NCBI GenBank assembly: GCA_001604565.1
Contig: LVBV01000006.1
Location: 16,567-80,566 of the forward strand
Reading direction: 5' to 3'
DNA from: Puniceicoccales bacterium Verruco_01
Lineage (GTDB): Bacteria; Verrucomicrobiota; Verrucomicrobiia; Opitutales; Oceanipulchritudinaceae
DNA length: 64,000 nt
Below are positions 61,490 through 64,000 of the stretch, one piece after another (the first letter of the stretch is position 1; each line of letters opens with the position of its first letter). The notes under the pieces were generated by a model. It was not told where the DNA came from. It saw only the letters and a list, made by a program, of their open reading frames with translations, and searched no databases. The position numbers were made by a program, and so were the translations under genes.

Positions 61490-61597
61490 CTACGCGCGCG
61501 CCGTGGTCGCCGCTGCGGCCTTGGCTGCCGCCTTGCGGCGGGCGAGATATGCCTTGCGGCGACGACGCTTGATGACCTTGTTGTACTGCTTGCCCAT
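61490..61597 (-). CDS. Small highly basic protein (35 aa)
   Basis: A 35-aa frame starting MGKQYNKVIKRRRRKAYLAR, rich in Arg, Lys and Ala (RRKAAAKAAAATTARA at the end). The ATG at 61597 is chosen because the frame upstream is unlike this composition. The positive charge and size recall small ribosome- or RNA-binding proteins such as THX or AURKAIP1/COX24-type proteins, but I cannot assign a family. It begins the three-gene unit with the exported protein and the 8-oxoguanine glycosylase. The upstream region (61598-61700) is shared with the divergent ribD. Confidence 0.65.
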   Translation of the reverse strand: MGKQYNKVIKRRRRKAYLARRKAAAKAAAATTARA

Positions 61598-61700
61598 GGA
61601 AAGGTTTTGGTGAAAGGCGGAGAATGTCCTCACCCGTGCCCGCCTGTCAAGCACGGCTTGCATCTTGCATGAAGGGGATTTCCCGTGGCATTCTTTTCTG

Positions 61701-62831
61701 GTGGAAACCGCCAAGACCAGCCTCCCCGGTGACTCCTTCTACATGCGACGCGCACTCGACCTCGCGCGCCGGGGACTCGGCACGACGCACCCGAACCCGA
61801 TGGTGGGCGCCCTCGTCGTGGCGGAGGGCCGCGTCGTGGGCGAAGGCTGGCACGAGAAGGCGGGAGGACCGCACGCGGAGGTGAACGCCCTCGCCGCCGC
61901 CGGAGAGGCCGCGCGCGGCGCAACGCTCTACGTGACGCTGGAGCCCTGCTGCACCACCGGACGCACGCCGCCCTGCACGGAGGCGATCAAAAGAGCCGGA
62001 ATCGCCCACGTCGTGGCCGGGTCGCGGGATCCCAATCCGCTTCACGCGGGGCGCGGCTATGACATTCTGCGCGAAGCCGGGATCGCCGTGACGGAGGGCG
62101 TCCTTGCCGGGGAATGCGCCGACCTGAACCCGATTTTCAACTTCCGCATGAAGGAAAACCGCCCGCTCTTTGCGGCGAAGGCGGCGCTGTCGCTCGACGG
62201 GCGCCTCGCCGCGCGCACGGGTGCCTCGAAGTGGATCACGGGCGAGGCCGCGCGGGAGAACGTGCAGGTTCTCCGCCGCTACTATCCCGCGATCGGCGTC
62301 GGCGCCGGAACGGTTCTGGCGGACAACCCGCGCCTTACCGCACGCCTTCCGGGACAGAACGAATGGTGCCCGAGGCGCTTTGTTTTTGACCGTAGTCTCC
62401 GCACAGCGGCGGGTCCCCTCCCCCGGCTCTATTCGGACGATTTCCGCGCCCTCACAACCATCGTCACAGCGGAATCCGCCCCGAACGAGGCCCGTGCAAG
62501 ACTGGAAAAATCGGGCGTGAACGTCCTGCCGCTCGCGGCGGATTCGGAGGCGTCGTTCTGGGCCGCGTTTTCCGCTTTCCTCGCAAAGGAACAGCTCTGG
62601 GGAATCCTCGTCGAGGGCGGCCCGACGATCTTCCGATCCCTGCTCGCGGCGGGGAAGATCGACTACCTCTACGCCTATCAGGCGCCGCTCCTCTTTGCGG
62701 ACGAAAAGGCCCCGGCGGCGTTCGGGGGGCTCGCCCCCGCCGACCCCGCGCAGGCCCTCCGCCTGAAAGAGGTGCGCCACGAGGTCTTCGGCGACGACAT
62801 CCTGACACGCGGCTGGCTCGTCCGGTCGTAG
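61701..62831 (+). CDS. ribD: Bifunctional diaminohydroxyphosphoribosylaminopyrimidine deaminase / 5-amino-6-(5-phosphoribosylamino)uracil reductase
   Basis: A 376-aa two-domain enzyme of riboflavin synthesis. The N-terminal deaminase has the zinc ligands in GGPHAEVNALAAAGEAA (HAE) and LEPCCTTGRTPPCTEAIKRA (PCC and C), and the C-terminal reductase has RPLFAAKAALSLDGRLAART, KWITGEAARENVQVLRRYYP and LVEGGPTIFRSLLAAGK. Both halves are complete. I chose the GTG at 61701, which gives the usual lead of about 14 residues before FYMRRALDLARRG; a TTG at 61665 and an ATG at 61743 are alternatives. It is divergent from the small basic protein and convergent with alr. Riboflavin synthase is 35 kb away. 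Confidence 0.94.
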   Translation: METAKTSLPGDSFYMRRALDLARRGLGTTHPNPMVGALVVAEGRVVGEGWHEKAGGPHAEVNALAAAGEAARGATLYVTLEPCCTTGRTPPCTEAIKRAGIAHVVAGSRDPNPLHAGRGYDILREAGIAVTEGVLAGECADLNPIFNFRMKENRPLFAAKAALSLDGRLAARTGASKWITGEAARENVQVLRRYYPAIGVGAGTVLADNPRLTARLPGQNEWCPRRFVFDRSLRTAAGPLPRLYSDDFRALTTIVTAESAPNEARARLEKSGVNVLPLAADSEASFWAAFSAFLAKEQLWGILVEGGPTIFRSLLAAGKIDYLYAYQAPLLFADEKAPAAFGGLAPADPAQALRLKEVRHEVFGDDILTRGWLVRS

Positions 62832-62854
62832 GGAATTGAGAGCACCCCAAAGGC

Positions 62855-63997
62855 TCAGAGCGCCGTGTCCGTCCGGTACACCCTTTGGACGCGCTTGCTG
62901 ATAGAGGTAAAGCTCTCCCACGGGATCTGGTTCGCCCACGCGGAGAATTCCTCGACGGAAATCGTCTCCTCCCCCTGAGTCCCGATGAAGGTGGCCTTGT
63001 CGCCCACTTTCACGGGCGGCATGTCCGTCACGTCCACGATGATCTGGTCCATCGTGACGCGCCCGAGGATGGGACAGCGTCGTCCATTCACAAGCACCTG
63101 GCCCCGATTGCTCATGGCGGTGGAGATGCCGTCGCCGTAGCCCGCGCAGATGATGGCGGTCTTCGTCTTGCGCTTGAGGATGCAGGTGCGGTTGTAGCTC
63201 ACGTACGCGCCCTCCGGCAGCTCTTTTACTAGGCCGATGCGCGAGTGGAAGGAAAGGACCGGCTCGGGATGCACGTCGGCAAGGAGCGACCCCGGATAGG
63301 GCCGCACGCCGAACTGGAGGAGCCCCACCCTCACGCCATTGAAGGGACCGCCGACGGGCAGGCTCTCCAGCCCCGCGCTGTTGTCCGCGTGGATGAGGAG
63401 GCTCGATTTGTCGAGGTTCTTCATCTTCGCGATGGCGCCGAGGAAGCGGTCGCGCTGAAGCCGCGTGTACTCGGCGCTCGAATCGGCGCTCGAAAAGTGC
63501 GTGAAGATGCCGTCGAGGCGCAGGGCGGGGTTCGCGACGATCGCATCGTAGAGCGCGGGCGCGTATTCGTGCCACACGCCGAGGCGCCCCATCCCGGTGT
63601 CGATCTTGAGGTGCACGGCGAAGGGCCTGCCGGACTCGCGGCCCAGCTTCGCGAAGCGCTCCACCTCCTCGATCGTGGAAACCGCCGGGATCGCCCCATA
63701 TTCTAGGAGCAAATGATCCTCCTGCGGCAGCACGGCGCTTAAGATCAGGATCGGCCAGCCGCCGCCCACCTCGCGCACGGCGCCCGCCTCGGCGACGTTG
63801 GCCACCGCAAAGGCGTCCGCCCCGGCGCGCATCAGGCGCGAGGCCGTCTGCGCCAGCCCGTGCCCGTAGGCGTCGGCCTTCACCACCGCCACGTAGCGGA
63901 TGTGCCCGGGCATCGAGGAGCGGATCTTCCGCAGGTTTCTTTCCAGCCGCGCCAGGTCGATTTCCACCCAGCAGCGCGCATTCGTATTCGTCGCCAC
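62855..63997 (-). CDS. alr: Alanine racemase
   Basis: A 380-aa PLP-dependent racemase that supplies D-alanine for peptidoglycan. The Schiff-base lysine is in YVAVVKADAYGHGLAQTASR, the PLP-phosphate and substrate regions are FNGVRVGLLQFGVRPYPGSL and CAGYGDGISTAMSNRGQVLV, and the C-terminal beta domain contains PILGRVTMDQIIVDVTDMP. The second catalytic base is the tyrosine in the GYGDG segment. The start is a GTG three bases from the right edge, so the true start may lie outside the window; the N-terminus WVEIDLARLERNLRKI matches the family, so little is missing. It is convergent with ribD, 24 bases away, without a clear terminator. Confidence 0.92.
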   Translation of the reverse strand: MATNTNARCWVEIDLARLERNLRKIRSSMPGHIRYVAVVKADAYGHGLAQTASRLMRAGADAFAVANVAEAGAVREVGGGWPILILSAVLPQEDHLLLEYGAIPAVSTIEEVERFAKLGRESGRPFAVHLKIDTGMGRLGVWHEYAPALYDAIVANPALRLDGIFTHFSSADSSAEYTRLQRDRFLGAIAKMKNLDKSSLLIHADNSAGLESLPVGGPFNGVRVGLLQFGVRPYPGSLLADVHPEPVLSFHSRIGLVKELPEGAYVSYNRTCILKRKTKTAIICAGYGDGISTAMSNRGQVLVNGRRCPILGRVTMDQIIVDVTDMPPVKVGDKATFIGTQGEETISVEEFSAWANQIPWESFTSISKRVQRVYRTDTAL

Positions 63998-64000
63998 GGA

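Overview
The window is GC-rich, densely coded bacterial chromosome from a Gram-negative organism. The lineage is most likely Verrucomicrobiota, possibly near Opitutae; this is an inference from gene content, not a computed placement. The clues are a fused lpxC-fabZ gene followed by lpxA, a full outer-membrane toolkit (RND pump with TolC-type channel, ExbB/ExbD, a beta-barrel protein, several lipoproteins), a secreted repeat protein ending in a tryptophan/tyrosine-rich module of a kind I associate with Opitutae, and few clear Shine-Dalgarno sequences. I see no prophage, complete insertion sequence, integrase, CRISPR array or rRNA operon. Most of the window is core chromosome with small accessory patches.

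Layout. 0-8.3 kb: the start of protoporphyrinogen oxidase (cut by the left edge) directly after a Fur-family regulator, a divergent HDOD signalling gene, an unannotated 57-aa small gene, purB, and a three-gene envelope cluster (CsgG-like, COG3014-like TPR lipoprotein, LpoB-like lipoprotein) beside exbB-exbD. 8.3-14.5 kb: leuD, pyrC, a fused pyrR-pyrB gene, a GH1 beta-glucosidase and an FKBP peptidyl-prolyl isomerase with a proline-rich tail. 14.8-20 kb: two tandem acetolactate synthase large-subunit genes and leuC. 20-30 kb: ftsH, tilS, a DedA protein, serS, ribE, a hexapeptide-repeat acyltransferase, tsaD and a sodium:solute symporter. 30-38.7 kb: the secreted repeat protein, purE, a small unknown gene, trxA, an alpha/beta hydrolase, a HAMP-less chemoreceptor, a conspicuous AT-rich spacer, a response regulator with a cysteine-cluster output domain, and an orphan ABC-type binding protein. 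38.7-45 kb: a complete TetR-regulated RND efflux operon. 45-51 kb: lpxC-fabZ, lpxA, a hemerythrin remnant, an intact hemerythrin, rsmA, glgE and tRNA-Gln. 51-64 kb: a second chemoreceptor, dnaK, an outer-membrane barrel protein, mreB, leucyl aminopeptidase, an orphan adenine methylase, an 8-oxoguanine glycosylase operon, ribD and alr.

Genes that work together. Pyrimidine synthesis runs through pyrR-pyrB and pyrC, whose junction is an adjoining stop and start codon. Branched-chain amino-acid synthesis is spread over the two acetolactate synthase genes, leuC and the distant leuD. Riboflavin synthesis is split between ribE and ribD. Lipid A and fatty-acid synthesis meet in lpxC-fabZ/lpxA. Envelope energisation and assembly sit together at 4-8 kb, and the efflux operon has its own repressor with a recognisable operator-like palindrome.

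The observations most worth a second look are the PyrR-PyrB fusion, the CsgG/COG3014/LpoB cluster, a hairpin abutting the lpxC start codon, a branched RNA-like fold at 34.4 kb, a long inverted repeat carrying two perfect DnaA-box sequences at 27.2 kb with a related fragment at 36.26 kb, the hemerythrin remnant behind lpxA, and the 13-bp direct repeats bracketing the secreted repeat protein. I did not find one clear, self-contained new system.
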